DNA of 64,000 nucleotides from Halopiger aswanensis (lineage in GTDB: Archaea > Halobacteriota > Halobacteria > Halobacteriales > Natrialbaceae): the NCBI RefSeq assembly GCF_003610195.1, contig NZ_RAPO01000003.1, positions 496,001 through 560,000 on the forward strand, written 5' to 3'. The translations under genes and the position numbers were made by a program. Below the pieces are notes generated by a model, which searched no databases, had not been told where the DNA came from, and saw nothing but the letters and a program-made list of their open reading frames with translations. Below, piece by piece: positions 7,958 through 15,345 of the stretch. Position 1 is the first letter of the stretch, and the number at the start of each line of letters is the position of its first letter.

Positions 7958-7980
7958 ACCCCCTTGTTTCAGGTGGAAAT
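7958..7980 (-). repeat. Origin recognition box A (overlaps orc1 promoter region)
   Basis: Read on the minus strand it is TTTCCACCTGAAACAAGGGG plus one more G, close to the Sulfolobus/haloarchaeal ORB pattern TTCCA..TGAAACGAAGGGG. It ends 14 bases upstream of the orc1 ATG, so bound Orc1 would cover its own core promoter or leader; autoregulation is a reasonable inference. Confidence 0.8.
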
Positions 7981-8378
7981 CCGAACCCGAGATCAGGAAT
8001 TTAGTGAGGTAGACGGGCCGTAGGTAGCCATCTACTATTCCAGCAACCCGGTCCGGGTCCAGTTGATGCAAACGAAACAGAGGAAGACCGTTGTATTAAA
8101 TTCTTCCCTTCGATTCACGGCGGTAATCGAGACTGGACTCGCTTCCGGTGTCATAGTCCGGGATTAGGATGTCCCGCTGCTGTGCCTGCGTGGCTAATAG
8201 TAGATTATTGATTAGGTGGGCGGTGAATGTTCCAGCACATCGTTCTGGAAGCCGAGGGACTGGACGATATGCTATCGTCGAACAGTGTCCGGAAAGAGAG
8301 GACAGGTTTCTGATAGATACTGCGGCGTGATATCGTGGACCGTGATCAACTCGAGAGATCGGTGGCGATCGCCGGAAG

Positions 8379-8406
8379 CCCCCCACCCCTTCGTTTCGGG
8401 TGGAAC
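8379..8406 (-). repeat. Origin recognition box B
   Basis: Minus-strand reading GTTCCACCCGAAACGAAGGG followed by GTGGGGGG. This is a near-consensus ORB with an extended G string. Its C-rich plus strand could pair imperfectly with the G-rich run at 8412-8436, so a hairpin or cruciform is possible beside the unwinding region. Confidence 0.85.
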
Positions 8407-8416
8407 TGTCTGAAGA

Positions 8417-8436
8417 GGGGGTGGGAGGGGAGCGGG
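8417..8436 (+). other. G-quadruplex motif in the origin
   Basis: GGGGGTGGGAGGGGAGCGGG contains four G runs of 5, 3, 4 and 3 with loops of 1, 1 and 3 bases, a canonical intramolecular quadruplex pattern. It lies between ORB B and the A+T-rich core. Confidence 0.6.
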
Positions 8437-8454
8437 TGCCTCTAGAAGGGGAAG

Positions 8455-8580
8455 CTTTAGGTCGGTGGCTGGAAAACAATATCCGAACGACTAGCAAATA
8501 TAGAGTTTTACTAGGGATGTTGTAGTCTGTTACTAGTTACAACTAGATTCTCTGTCTAGAGCGCCTCGAGTTACTAGAAC
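8455..8580. other. A+T-rich core, probable duplex unwinding element
   Basis: Locally A+T-rich DNA (for example GGAAAACAATAT, GCAAATATAGAGTTTTAC) in an otherwise G+C-rich genome, placed between outward-facing ORBs B and C. TTACTAG recurs at 8508, 8530 and 8571, and CTAG, normally rare in haloarchaeal genomes, occurs six times here plus once at 8442. Confidence 0.65.
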
Positions 8581-8623
8581 CGCCGATTCCATCCGATTCC
8601 GTCCGGAGACGTCCTCTCTTTTC

Positions 8624-8646
8624 GGTTCGCCTCGAAAGAAAGGGGT
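8624..8646 (+). repeat. Degenerate origin recognition box
   Basis: GGTTCGCCTCGAAAGAAAGG followed by GGT keeps the GGTTC, CTCGAAA and AAGGGG blocks of an ORB but differs at the core (TTCGC for TTCCA, AAAGA for AAACG). Same orientation as ORB C, about 45 bases before it. Confidence 0.4.
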
Positions 8647-8691
8647 TCGTTCGACCGGTCGAGCTGTTCCAGACCACCACTCCTTCGACAC

Positions 8692-8719
8692 TCTCCAGTT
8701 GAAACGAAGGGGTGGGGGA
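8692..8719 (+). repeat. Origin recognition box C
   Basis: CTCCAGTTGAAACGAAGGGG followed by TGGGGG. It is opposite in orientation to ORB B, with its G string pointing towards oapA, and closely related to the elements in DP1 and orc1 (TCCAGTTGAAACG shared exactly). Confidence 0.85.
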
Positions 8720-8904
8720 GCACGGCCGAATCGGGTTAACACTTCCCGTGAGACTTCATACCTATCTGGATATTGGGAGACATACTTTCACATCCTTCCT
8801 GATAACTCACTATTGTTGGTTTATGGATATGTCTGACATAAGCTTAAGTGAATTCAGTCAGTAGTACGCTCAGATGCACCCCGCGGTGCTGGAGGGCCCT
8901 ACAG

Positions 8905-9543
8905 ATGGGACTGTTCACAGAACTCAAAGATAGTATCTCTCGGGTTACGGACCGCCTGTTCTCAGAACAGGAACCCAAACGTATCGGTATCTACGGTCCG
9001 CCGAACGCCGGCAAGACGACGCTCGCAAACCGAATCGCACGGGACTGGACCGGTGACGCCGTCGGTACGGAAAGTCACGTTCCACACGAAACGCGACGCG
9101 CACGCAGGAAAGAAAACGTCGAGATCGAGCGCGACGGGAAGAAGGTGACCATCGACATCGTCGACACGCCCGGCGTGACGACGAAGGTCGACTACGAGGA
9201 GTTCACCGACGAGATGGACGAAGACGACGCGATCCGTCGCTCCCGCGAGGCCACGGAGGGCGTCGCCGAAGCCATGCACTGGCTTCGCGAGGACGTCGAC
9301 GGCGTCATCTACGTCTTGGATAGCGCCGAGGATCCGATCACGCAGGTCAACACGATGTTGATCGGCATTATCGAATCCCGCGATCTCCCCGTTCTTATCT
9401 TCGCCAACAAGATCGACCTCGACGAGTCGAGCGTCAAGCGTATCGAGGACGCCTTCCCGCAGCACAAGACGATCCCGCTGTCGGCGAAGGAAGGCGACAA
9501 CATGGACGAAGTCTACGACAATATCGCGGAGTACTTCGGGTGA
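8905..9543 (+). CDS. oapA: Era-like GTPase, origin-associated protein OapA
   Basis: Protein of 212 residues starting MGLFTELKDSISRVTDRLF. GTPase motifs are complete: G1 GPPNAGKTT, G3 DTPG, G4 NKIDLDES, G5 SAKEGDN. In haloarchaea this GTPase is the first gene beside oriC1 (origin-associated protein A); its role at the origin is poorly defined. The frame is open to 8848, but GGAGGG at 8891-8896, eight bases before the ATG at 8905, is a good ribosome binding site, and family members begin at MGLF. It is followed by oapB after six bases and oapC, an evident operon. Confidence 0.92.
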   Translation: MGLFTELKDSISRVTDRLFSEQEPKRIGIYGPPNAGKTTLANRIARDWTGDAVGTESHVPHETRRARRKENVEIERDGKKVTIDIVDTPGVTTKVDYEEFTDEMDEDDAIRRSREATEGVAEAMHWLREDVDGVIYVLDSAEDPITQVNTMLIGIIESRDLPVLIFANKIDLDESSVKRIEDAFPQHKTIPLSAKEGDNMDEVYDNIAEYFG

Positions 9544-9549
9544 GTTGCC

Positions 9550-9954
9550 ATGCCTAAAGCAACCAACACCGACGACGCTGACGGTCCCGACGACGGCGTC
9601 CAGATCGACCTGATCAGCGGCGAGCGCATGCAGGATATGGCGACGATGGAGAAGATCCGGATGATCTTGGACGGCGTTCACGACGGGAACATCGTCATCC
9701 TCGAGGAGGGACTGACCCCCGACGAGGAGAGTCGGCTCATCGAGGTCACGATGTCCGAGATCAGTCCGGACGAGTTCAACGGGATCGAGATCGAAACGTA
9801 TCCGAAGTCGGGGACGCGCGACTCCTCGCTGCTCGGCCGGATCATGGGCGGCGACGAGCCGGACGCGAAGCTGACGGTGATCGGACCGGCCAACCAGATC
9901 GAAACGCTGCACAAGGACGAAACGCTGATCAGCGCGCTCGTGTCTCGAAACTAA
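9550..9954 (+). CDS. oapB: DUF2073 protein, origin-associated protein OapB
   Basis: Protein of 134 residues starting MPKATNTDDADGPDDGVQID. The body (20-134) matches what I know of the archaeal DUF2073 family: VQIDLISGERM, KIRMILDGVHDGNIVILEEGL, then EIETYPKSG and LTVIGPANQIETLHKDE. Small alpha/beta protein without catalytic motifs. In archaea it is regularly coupled to the Era-like GTPase upstream; here six bases separate them and oapC begins two bases after its stop. The function is unknown, with a role around the origin assumed from gene order. Confidence 0.9.
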   Translation: MPKATNTDDADGPDDGVQIDLISGERMQDMATMEKIRMILDGVHDGNIVILEEGLTPDEESRLIEVTMSEISPDEFNGIEIETYPKSGTRDSSLLGRIMGGDEPDAKLTVIGPANQIETLHKDETLISALVSRN

Positions 9955-9955
9955 A

Positions 9956-11119
9956 ATGCCACACCAATGTACGAACTGCGGCCGCACGTTCCCCGACGGC
10001 TCCAAGGAGATGCTGTCGGGGTGTCCCGACTGCGGCGGGAACAAGTTCCAGTTTACGCCGTCGGGATCCGGGTCGGGAACGGGATCGGGATCCAGCGGCG
10101 GATCGGCCGCAGCCGGGTCGTCCGACGCGGCCGCCGGTTCCGCGTCCGCCTCGAGCGCCGCGGACGGTCCTGATGCCGGCTCCGGTCACGACGCCGCGCC
10201 GGAGACCGACGACGAGAGCGTCGCCTCGCGAGCCGCAGACACAGTACGAGACCTGATGTCGCCGGATTCGGCGTCTGCAGCCGACTCGCGTTCGACCCCT
10301 AACACGGGCGCCGAGACGGGGTCGGGGACGGAGGCGGAACCGGACGAGATGGCCTCCGAACGATCGTGGCCGAAAACAGCAACCGAAGACGCACGCGGCG
10401 GCGCCGATGACGCATCGGACGAACCGGAGGGGTTCACGGAGTGGCCCGAGACGGCGCGCCGACCCGAAGACCGGGACGGCAACGCGGGGACCGCCCCCGC
10501 GGACACCGAGTCCGAGGACTCGAGCGTCGACCGGCGAAAGCCGACCGCGACGCTCGCCGACAGCGAGAACACCGCCCAGGCCGACGCGCGAAGCGACGTC
10601 GTCTCCTCGACGGAACTCCCCTCGCACACCGACCGTGACGATCTTCGCAACCGGACCGCGTCCCAGTCCGTCGACTCGAGCGCGACCGACCGCAATTCCG
10701 ACGCCGATTCCGGCACCGCGGACACCAGCGAGTCCGGCGCGTCCGTCGATGCAAGCGCGTCCACTGATTCGACGGCCGTTCCTGACTCCAACACGGACTC
10801 GGCGGTCGAACCCGCCGTCGACGAACCGACTGCCGGCGATACGGTCGCGGAGGCTGGCTCCGGTTCTGATTCCAGCGGCGACGACCAGCCGCCGTCTCAC
10901 GGCCGGGTCGTCAGCGAACCCTCCGGCGACGAACCGTCGATGGAGGAGCTTCGCGAGGAGCTGAACAAGCAGTTCGAGAGCATCAAGATCGTCAGCCCCG
11001 GACAGTACGAACTCAACCTGATGGAGCTGTACAACCGCGAGGAGTACATCATCTCCCTGCAGGAGGACGGTCGATACGTGATCGACGTCCCCGATTCGTG
11101 GCGCGAGGCCGACGAGTAA
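9956..11119 (+). CDS. oapC: Zinc-ribbon protein OapC with long disordered linker
   Basis: Protein of 387 residues. The N-terminus holds a zinc ribbon, CTNCGRTFPDG...GCPDCGGNKF (four cysteines, residues 5-28). The C-terminus (about 325-387) is a folded domain: EELREELNKQFESIKIVSPG, ELNLMELYNREEYI, YVIDVPDSW. Between them about 290 residues are serine-, aspartate- and glycine-rich and of low complexity, much longer than either folded part. It is third gene of the oapABC operon beside the origin. Nucleic-acid binding by the ribbon is an inference; the linker length probably varies between species. Confidence 0.88.
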   Translation: MPHQCTNCGRTFPDGSKEMLSGCPDCGGNKFQFTPSGSGSGTGSGSSGGSAAAGSSDAAAGSASASSAADGPDAGSGHDAAPETDDESVASRAADTVRDLMSPDSASAADSRSTPNTGAETGSGTEAEPDEMASERSWPKTATEDARGGADDASDEPEGFTEWPETARRPEDRDGNAGTAPADTESEDSSVDRRKPTATLADSENTAQADARSDVVSSTELPSHTDRDDLRNRTASQSVDSSATDRNSDADSGTADTSESGASVDASASTDSTAVPDSNTDSAVEPAVDEPTAGDTVAEAGSGSDSSGDDQPPSHGRVVSEPSGDEPSMEELREELNKQFESIKIVSPGQYELNLMELYNREEYIISLQEDGRYVIDVPDSWREADE

Positions 11120-11203
11120 CGGTTCTCTCGATCGATTCTACCGCCGACCGGTACCGACGCCGAGACAGATGGATTTAAGCGACGGGCGTGATAGCTCTCG
11201 ACT

Positions 11204-11293
11204 ATGAGCACCGCAACCAAGGTCGTCCTCACTACGGTCGGTATCTCGGCACTGCTTGCAATCCTGCTGGTCTTCCAGACCGTCCTCGCCTGA
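11204..11293 (+). CDS. Small single-pass membrane peptide (29 aa)
   Basis: An ATG at 11204 opens a 29-residue frame: MSTATKVVLTTVG, then a hydrophobic helix ISALLAILLVFQTVLA, stop at 11293. GGATTTAAGC at 11170-11179 supplies a TATA-like element about 28 bases upstream, as expected for a leaderless haloarchaeal mRNA. It precedes the next gene by 11 bases, so they are probably cotranscribed. The function is unknown. Small size leaves some doubt, but promoter, start and membrane helix agree. Confidence 0.6.
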   Translation: MSTATKVVLTTVGISALLAILLVFQTVLA

Positions 11294-11304
11294 GCCGAGC
11301 CCCG

Positions 11305-12087
11305 ATGTTCGAGGCTCGCGAACTCTCGCCGCCGGTCGAGGCCGTTCGAGAGTCCCAGGCACCCGAAACGAAGGTCTTCGACTGCGAGCGCGATTTCGAG
11401 ACGCTCCCGCCGGCGCTGGCCGAGGATCTGGGCCTCGTCGTCGACGCGCTCGAGCCGGCGACGTATCCCGCGTCGTGGCTCCCCGACGACGCACCGACGC
11501 TGCTGGCCCGGTACGCGAGCTCGGATCTGACCATCGGCATGCCGGGCGACGGAAGCATCGTCTGGACGCGCCAGACCGAGCCGCCGGTCGTGCTGGTCAA
11601 GCCGCGCGTCGAGGGGACGCCCGAGCCGTTCCTGAACTTCCTGCTCGCGGAGGCGTTCGTCGAACTGGGACTCGGGGTGCCCGAACACTTCATCGGCTTC
11701 TTCGAGGACACCTACTCGGATCTCGATCGGGCGGTCGACCTCGACCCGAACGGGACCTACCAGGTCGCCGCGGCGCTGTTCGACGGCTGGGTCGGACTCC
11801 AGACCCGCGAGGTCTTCGCGGACTGGCACGCGGAGAACCCCGACCTCGCCGACGCGTGGCAGGACGCGGGCACGCGCCTCGAGGATCGGGTCTCGGAACT
11901 GCCGCGTGCGGTCGCCCGCGGCGAGACGGACTTCGCGGACGCGACGGAACTGGCGTGTGCGGCGATCAAACACGCGATCGAACTGCCGGCGCCGTTCGCC
12001 GCGCTCGATACGGACGCCTACCGCGACCACGGTCCCGAGTACGCGGTTCGGTGGGCCGAGAAGACGTTCGACTCGCTCGCGGAGTAG
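11305..12087 (+). CDS. Conserved haloarchaeal protein of unknown function
   Basis: Protein of 260 residues from the ATG at 11305 (MFEARELSPPVEAVRESQAP). It is acidic, soluble and mixed alpha/beta, with features such as LLARYASSDLTIGMPGDGSIVW, VVLVKPRVEGTPEPFLNFLLAEAFVELG and a helical C-terminal half. No catalytic or metal-binding signature is recognisable. Upstream open sequence to 11188 overlaps the small membrane peptide gene and is not used. Being close behind oapABC may simply reflect conserved order. Confidence 0.75.
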   Translation: MFEARELSPPVEAVRESQAPETKVFDCERDFETLPPALAEDLGLVVDALEPATYPASWLPDDAPTLLARYASSDLTIGMPGDGSIVWTRQTEPPVVLVKPRVEGTPEPFLNFLLAEAFVELGLGVPEHFIGFFEDTYSDLDRAVDLDPNGTYQVAAALFDGWVGLQTREVFADWHAENPDLADAWQDAGTRLEDRVSELPRAVARGETDFADATELACAAIKHAIELPAPFAALDTDAYRDHGPEYAVRWAEKTFDSLAE

Positions 12088-12163
12088 GCCTCGAGCCTCG
12101 AGTCTCGAGGGTCGTCGGCCGACCGTGAACAACGTTTACTACCCCCGCCACGTAGCCCCGGCT

Positions 12164-12667
12164 ATGCGGGGGAGAGATACGGTACCACGGCGCACGGTTG
12201 TCGGCCTGGTGGGGTCCACGGCGGCGGCCGCTGCGGGCTGTCTCGGCCAGCGGGACGAGTCGGTCGACGACGCCGGCGAGGCTGAACTCGCCTCCGACGA
12301 GGATGCGGGCGCGAACGAAACCCCATCGACCGACTGGGAATCGATCGACGAAATACGCCTCGAGACCGACATCACGGTCTGGACGGGCGCCGAGCCGGCG
12401 GGAATTGCGGGCGAGTCGAATCCGACGCTCGTGCTCGTCGCCGGTCGGGAGTACGCGATCACGTGGGAGAATACGGACGGGTTCCGGCACAACCTCGAAC
12501 TCCGGGACGGGGACGATGCGGTCGTGGACGGCTACGCGACCGAGTCGGCGGCGACCGAGGGAGCGACCCGGACCCTCACGTTCGAGGCGACGCCGGCGAT
12601 GGCGGCGTACGTCTGCGAACCGCACGAACCGACGATGCGCGGCGACCTCGAGATTCGCGAGGCGTAA
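12164..12667 (+). CDS. Cupredoxin-domain Tat lipoprotein (halocyanin-like)
   Basis: Protein of 167 residues from the ATG at 12164. The signal MRGRDTVPRRTVVGLVGSTAAAAAGC is twin-arginine with a lipobox-like AAGC. An acidic linker (30-60) precedes a blue-copper domain: NTDGFRHNLEL provides the first His, and YVCEPHEPTMRG gives Cys, His and Met in the correct spacing. It probably carries electrons at the outer face of the membrane. A longer upstream frame exists but has no signal peptide logic. The candidate promoter region 12120-12163 has only a weak A/T box. Confidence 0.88.
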   Translation: MRGRDTVPRRTVVGLVGSTAAAAAGCLGQRDESVDDAGEAELASDEDAGANETPSTDWESIDEIRLETDITVWTGAEPAGIAGESNPTLVLVAGREYAITWENTDGFRHNLELRDGDDAVVDGYATESAATEGATRTLTFEATPAMAAYVCEPHEPTMRGDLEIREA

Positions 12668-12759
12668 CAGTTGCCGGCGGATTGTTTTTCGAGTGGGTAT
12701 CGTTGCTCTGTGGGCTGCCGAGAACTGAGAACGGAACCGAGAGACGCGAGACCGCGGAC

Positions 12760-13338
12760 CTAGAAGTCGGCGTCGATGCTGCCGTCCTCGTCCAGATCGA
12801 TCACGCCCTCGAACAGCGAGCGGAACTGATCGACGATTTCGGGATCGTGGGGTTCCTCGGAGACGTGGAAGAGACCGACTGCGTCGTACTCCTCGAGCAG
12901 ATCGAGGATCCGTTCGACCGCCTCGATCGCCGCCTCGTCGCCGGCGTAGTAGGCGAGTTCGGTGACGGAGTCGAAACTGAGGCGGAGTTTGCCGTCGTTG
13001 TCGGCGAGGAAGCTCTCGATCTGGTTGACGATACCGTCGATATCGTCGGGCGCGGCGACGTAGTGGACGGCGTCGCTCTTGCGACGGGAGTAGCCGCGTT
13101 CGATAGAGAGCGTGTCGAGGATCTCGGCGCACTCCTCGTCGACGTCGTAGTACTCGAGTTTCTGTCTGACTTCGCGGGCCGTCGTTCGCGTGGAGATGAC
13201 GAGGAAGTGGTCCGTGTCGGTTTTGAGAAAGTCGGTGTCGATGCGGTCCGTCTCGCCGGTGCTCGGGTGGAGTAAGAGAATTCCCGTCCCACCCGTAATC
13301 GTCTCCGGCGTCCCGTCGATCTCGAGCGTGTACTCCAT
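12760..13338 (-). CDS. RecA/KaiC-like domain protein without a P-loop
   Basis: Protein of 192 residues. The opening GGTGILLLHPSTGETDRIDTDFLKTDTDHFLVIST resembles the beta1/P-loop/beta2 region of KaiC/RecA-like proteins, but the GxxGxGKT lysine is absent. Later segments (IERGYSRRKSDAVHYVAAPDDIDGIVNQIESFLADN, LRLSFDSVTELAYY, VGLFHVSEEPHDPEI) follow the order of strands seen in haloarchaeal RecA-superfamily regulators. It probably cannot hydrolyse ATP and may be a signalling or scaffold relative. Assignment to the fold is an inference. Confidence 0.6.
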   Translation of the reverse strand: MEYTLEIDGTPETITGGTGILLLHPSTGETDRIDTDFLKTDTDHFLVISTRTTAREVRQKLEYYDVDEECAEILDTLSIERGYSRRKSDAVHYVAAPDDIDGIVNQIESFLADNDGKLRLSFDSVTELAYYAGDEAAIEAVERILDLLEEYDAVGLFHVSEEPHDPEIVDQFRSLFEGVIDLDEDGSIDADF

Positions 13339-13758
13339 TCTGGCGTCAACAACTTTCGGGACCGACTTAATAGTGCGGATGTGTCGGCCGCGCCGGTGCT
13401 TGGTGGTTCGCTAGCGGTCGAGACGCGACGCGCGATCACCGTACTCTCGACTCGAGGAGCCGGTCTCCGAAGCAAGGGGACGAGAGGTCGAGGCAGCGAG
13501 TGCTGTCCGTTCGACCGAGAGCCGATGCCCACGGTGTGTCGGTCGACCGCAACCTCTCCACCCATCTATTTTTAGGCCACCCTAAAGAAGCTGTCGGTCG
13601 GTCCGCCAGTACAGTCCAGTCCGGTCGGCGCAGTGTGGACGTGACGCTGCGTTCATGCTCCGAACCGTCCCGTGGGGATCAAGCCCACCGTTTCGACTCG
13701 AGTCGCTCCCAGCGTCGAAAGCCGAACGGGTTTTGGCCGCGGAGACGGACTATCGCGT
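13339..13758. other. 420-base intergenic region with iron-regulator-like palindrome
   Basis: No convincing gene was seen here. A 35-codon frame (13655-13762) overlaps the start of the next gene by ATGA but lacks recognisable content. The notable item is TTTAGG-CCAC-CCTAAA at 13571-13586, directly after a T-rich CTATTTTTA stretch. Confidence 0.6.
13571..13586. promoter_or_regulatory. DtxR/IdeR-type palindrome (candidate metal-responsive operator)
   Basis: TTTAGGCCACCCTAAA is a perfect 6+6 inverted repeat with a four-base centre and fits the half-site TTAGG...CCTAA bound by DtxR-family iron regulators. An overlapping TATTTTTA could be a TATA box. The next start downstream is 173 bases away, so the regulated transcript is unclear. 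Confidence 0.4.
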
Positions 13759-14439
13759 ATGAGCGTACGCGAGGAGTTCGACGCGTGGGCAACGAGCGGC
13801 CGCGACCGCGGCATGGAGGAGCGCCACTGGCACACCGCCAAGCACGCGCTCGCGCGGATGCCGGTCGAACCCGGCGACACCGTGCTCGATCTCGGCTGCG
13901 GCAGCGGGTACGCCGGCCGCGCCCTGCGGGACAACAAGGACGCGGGCCGGGTCTACGGCCTCGACGGCTCGCCGGAGATGGCGCGCAACGCCGCCAGCTA
14001 TACCGACGACCCCGAGGTCGGGTACCTCGTCGGCGACTTCGACTCGCTTCCCTTCGCGGACGACTCGATCGACCACATTTGGAGCATGGAGGCCTTCTAC
14101 TACGCCGCCGATCCGCACAACACGCTCCGGGAGGTCGCCCGGATTCTCCGCCCCGGCGGCACCTTCTACTGCGCCGTCAACTACTACGAGGAAAACGTCC
14201 ACTCCCACGAGTGGCAGGAGAACATCTCCGTCGAGATGACCCGCTGGGACCGCGGGCAGTACCGCGAAGCCTTCCGCGAGGCCGGCCTCCACGTCGCCGA
14301 GCAGGACAACATTCCCGACCGCGAAATCACGATCCCCAGCGAGGCCGAGTTCCCGACCGAAGACTGGAACACCCGCGACGACATGGTCGAGCGCTACCGC
14401 GAGTACGGGACGCTGCTGACCGTCGGCGTCGCGCCCTAA
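13759..14439 (+). CDS. Class I SAM-dependent methyltransferase
   Basis: Protein of 226 residues from the ATG at 13759 (MSVREEFDAWATSGRDRGME). Motif I is VLDLGCGSGYAGRAL, followed by GLDGSPEMARNA (motif II acidic residue), GDFDSLPFADDSIDHIWSMEAFYY (motif post-II/III) and LRPGGTFYCAVNYYEENV. This is the ubiE/generic Methyltransf_11 fold. The substrate is not predictable. The frame is open to 13672 but the ATG chosen fits the family start. The gene stands alone, 201 bases before the convergent DUF1684 gene. Confidence 0.9.
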   Translation: MSVREEFDAWATSGRDRGMEERHWHTAKHALARMPVEPGDTVLDLGCGSGYAGRALRDNKDAGRVYGLDGSPEMARNAASYTDDPEVGYLVGDFDSLPFADDSIDHIWSMEAFYYAADPHNTLREVARILRPGGTFYCAVNYYEENVHSHEWQENISVEMTRWDRGQYREAFREAGLHVAEQDNIPDREITIPSEAEFPTEDWNTRDDMVERYREYGTLLTVGVAP

Positions 14440-14640
14440 TCTCGTCGCGACACGCGCTTCCTTCTCCTCTCGAGTTCGGTTTCGCGTCGCCCCTCGAGTT
14501 CGACTCGAGTACGGACGGTTCCAGCGCTAACCCCTTGGCTTCGACTCGAATCGCCGCGTTACCGGTCTGTGACCCGGCTTTCCCGCCCGTTGTTCGACCC
14601 GAAACGCTCCGATGGTACTCTGAACTCCGGCTGTAACTGA

Positions 14641-15222
14641 CTATTCGAACCGTTCGCCCGCCGCGATCGCCACCTCGAGCCAGTTCTCTTCGGGCGGCAG
14701 CGGGCAGTCGAAGGTCTCGCTGTAGGCGCAGAAGGGGGTGTACGCGAGGTTGAAATCGAGGACGATCTCGTCGCCCGTCTCGAGGTCCCGATCCGGCGCC
14801 AGTTCCATGTACCGACCGCCCTCGTAGCTCTGCTGGCCGGTCGTCTTGTCCCGGAACGGGATGAACAACTGCTCCTCGTTCGGGTTCTCGAGTCGGTAGG
14901 CCGCCAGCTCGTAGGTGCCGTCGGCGAGGTCCTCGTCGTCGCGCGCTAAGTCGAACTCGAGGGTCGCCACGCGGAGGTAGCGCATCTCGCGGCCCGCGGT
15001 GGTGTCCATGCGGACGACCTCGGGGTCGTCGTGGACCGTCGCGGTCGCGGTGACGCGGTAGTCCGGATCCGGCTCGAAGTAGTCGAGCCCGTCGAAGTCG
15101 TCGCGTTCGTCCGGCGGAATCGGCGACTGCGGGTGCTCGGCGAAGAACTCGTCCTTCTCGGCGCGTTTCGACTCGAGTTCGTCGCGCCACTGGTCGACGT
15201 CGACGTCGAACGAATCGCTCAT
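14641..15222 (-). CDS. DUF1684 family protein
   Basis: Protein of 193 residues with all hallmarks of DUF1684: the N-terminal WRDELESKRAEKDEFFAEHPQSP, GLDYFEPDPDYRV, then REMRYLRVATLEFDL, QLFIPFRDKTTGQQSYEGGRY and the cysteine-containing NLAYTPFCAYSETFDCPLPP near the C-terminus. The family is widespread in bacteria and haloarchaea; its biochemical role is not known. The family's usual length is matched and no signal peptide is present, so it is probably cytoplasmic. It is monocistronic here. Confidence 0.92.
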   Translation of the reverse strand: MSDSFDVDVDQWRDELESKRAEKDEFFAEHPQSPIPPDERDDFDGLDYFEPDPDYRVTATATVHDDPEVVRMDTTAGREMRYLRVATLEFDLARDDEDLADGTYELAAYRLENPNEEQLFIPFRDKTTGQQSYEGGRYMELAPDRDLETGDEIVLDFNLAYTPFCAYSETFDCPLPPEENWLEVAIAAGERFE

Positions 15223-15345
15223 ACTCCCCGTAGCCGCCCGGAACGGGAATGGGTTGCGTTTCGATCGACGCGCTGTCGCAAACTGCAGGGTAAAAACGAG
15301 GGTCGTCGAGATCGGAAGCGCGAGCGGGAGTGAGAGTGAGAGTGG

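Larger units (their letters stand above)
7945..8904. other. Chromosomal replication origin (oriC1-type)
   Basis: This 960-base stretch between orc1 (minus) and oapA (plus) has no convincing gene. It carries three good ORBs and one degenerate ORB, an A+T-rich core at about 8455-8580, a G-quadruplex motif at 8417-8436, and seven CTAG sites from 8442 to 8577. ORBs at 8379-8406 and 8692-8719 face outward and flank the A+T-rich core, the layout expected of a duplex-unwinding element. The context orc1-origin-oapABC is the established arrangement of the principal haloarchaeal origin. Activity is inferred, not shown. Confidence 0.88.

Noticed and set aside
8096-8742. Several open frames inside the origin region on both strands
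   Set aside because: Basic, low-quality translations without homology features; they overlap ORBs (for example PLRFNWR-type peptides encoded by the ORB itself) and the A+T-rich core.
13655-13762. 35-codon frame overlapping the methyltransferase start by ATGA
   Set aside because: No recognisable composition or promoter; the overlap can arise by chance from the ATGA sequence.
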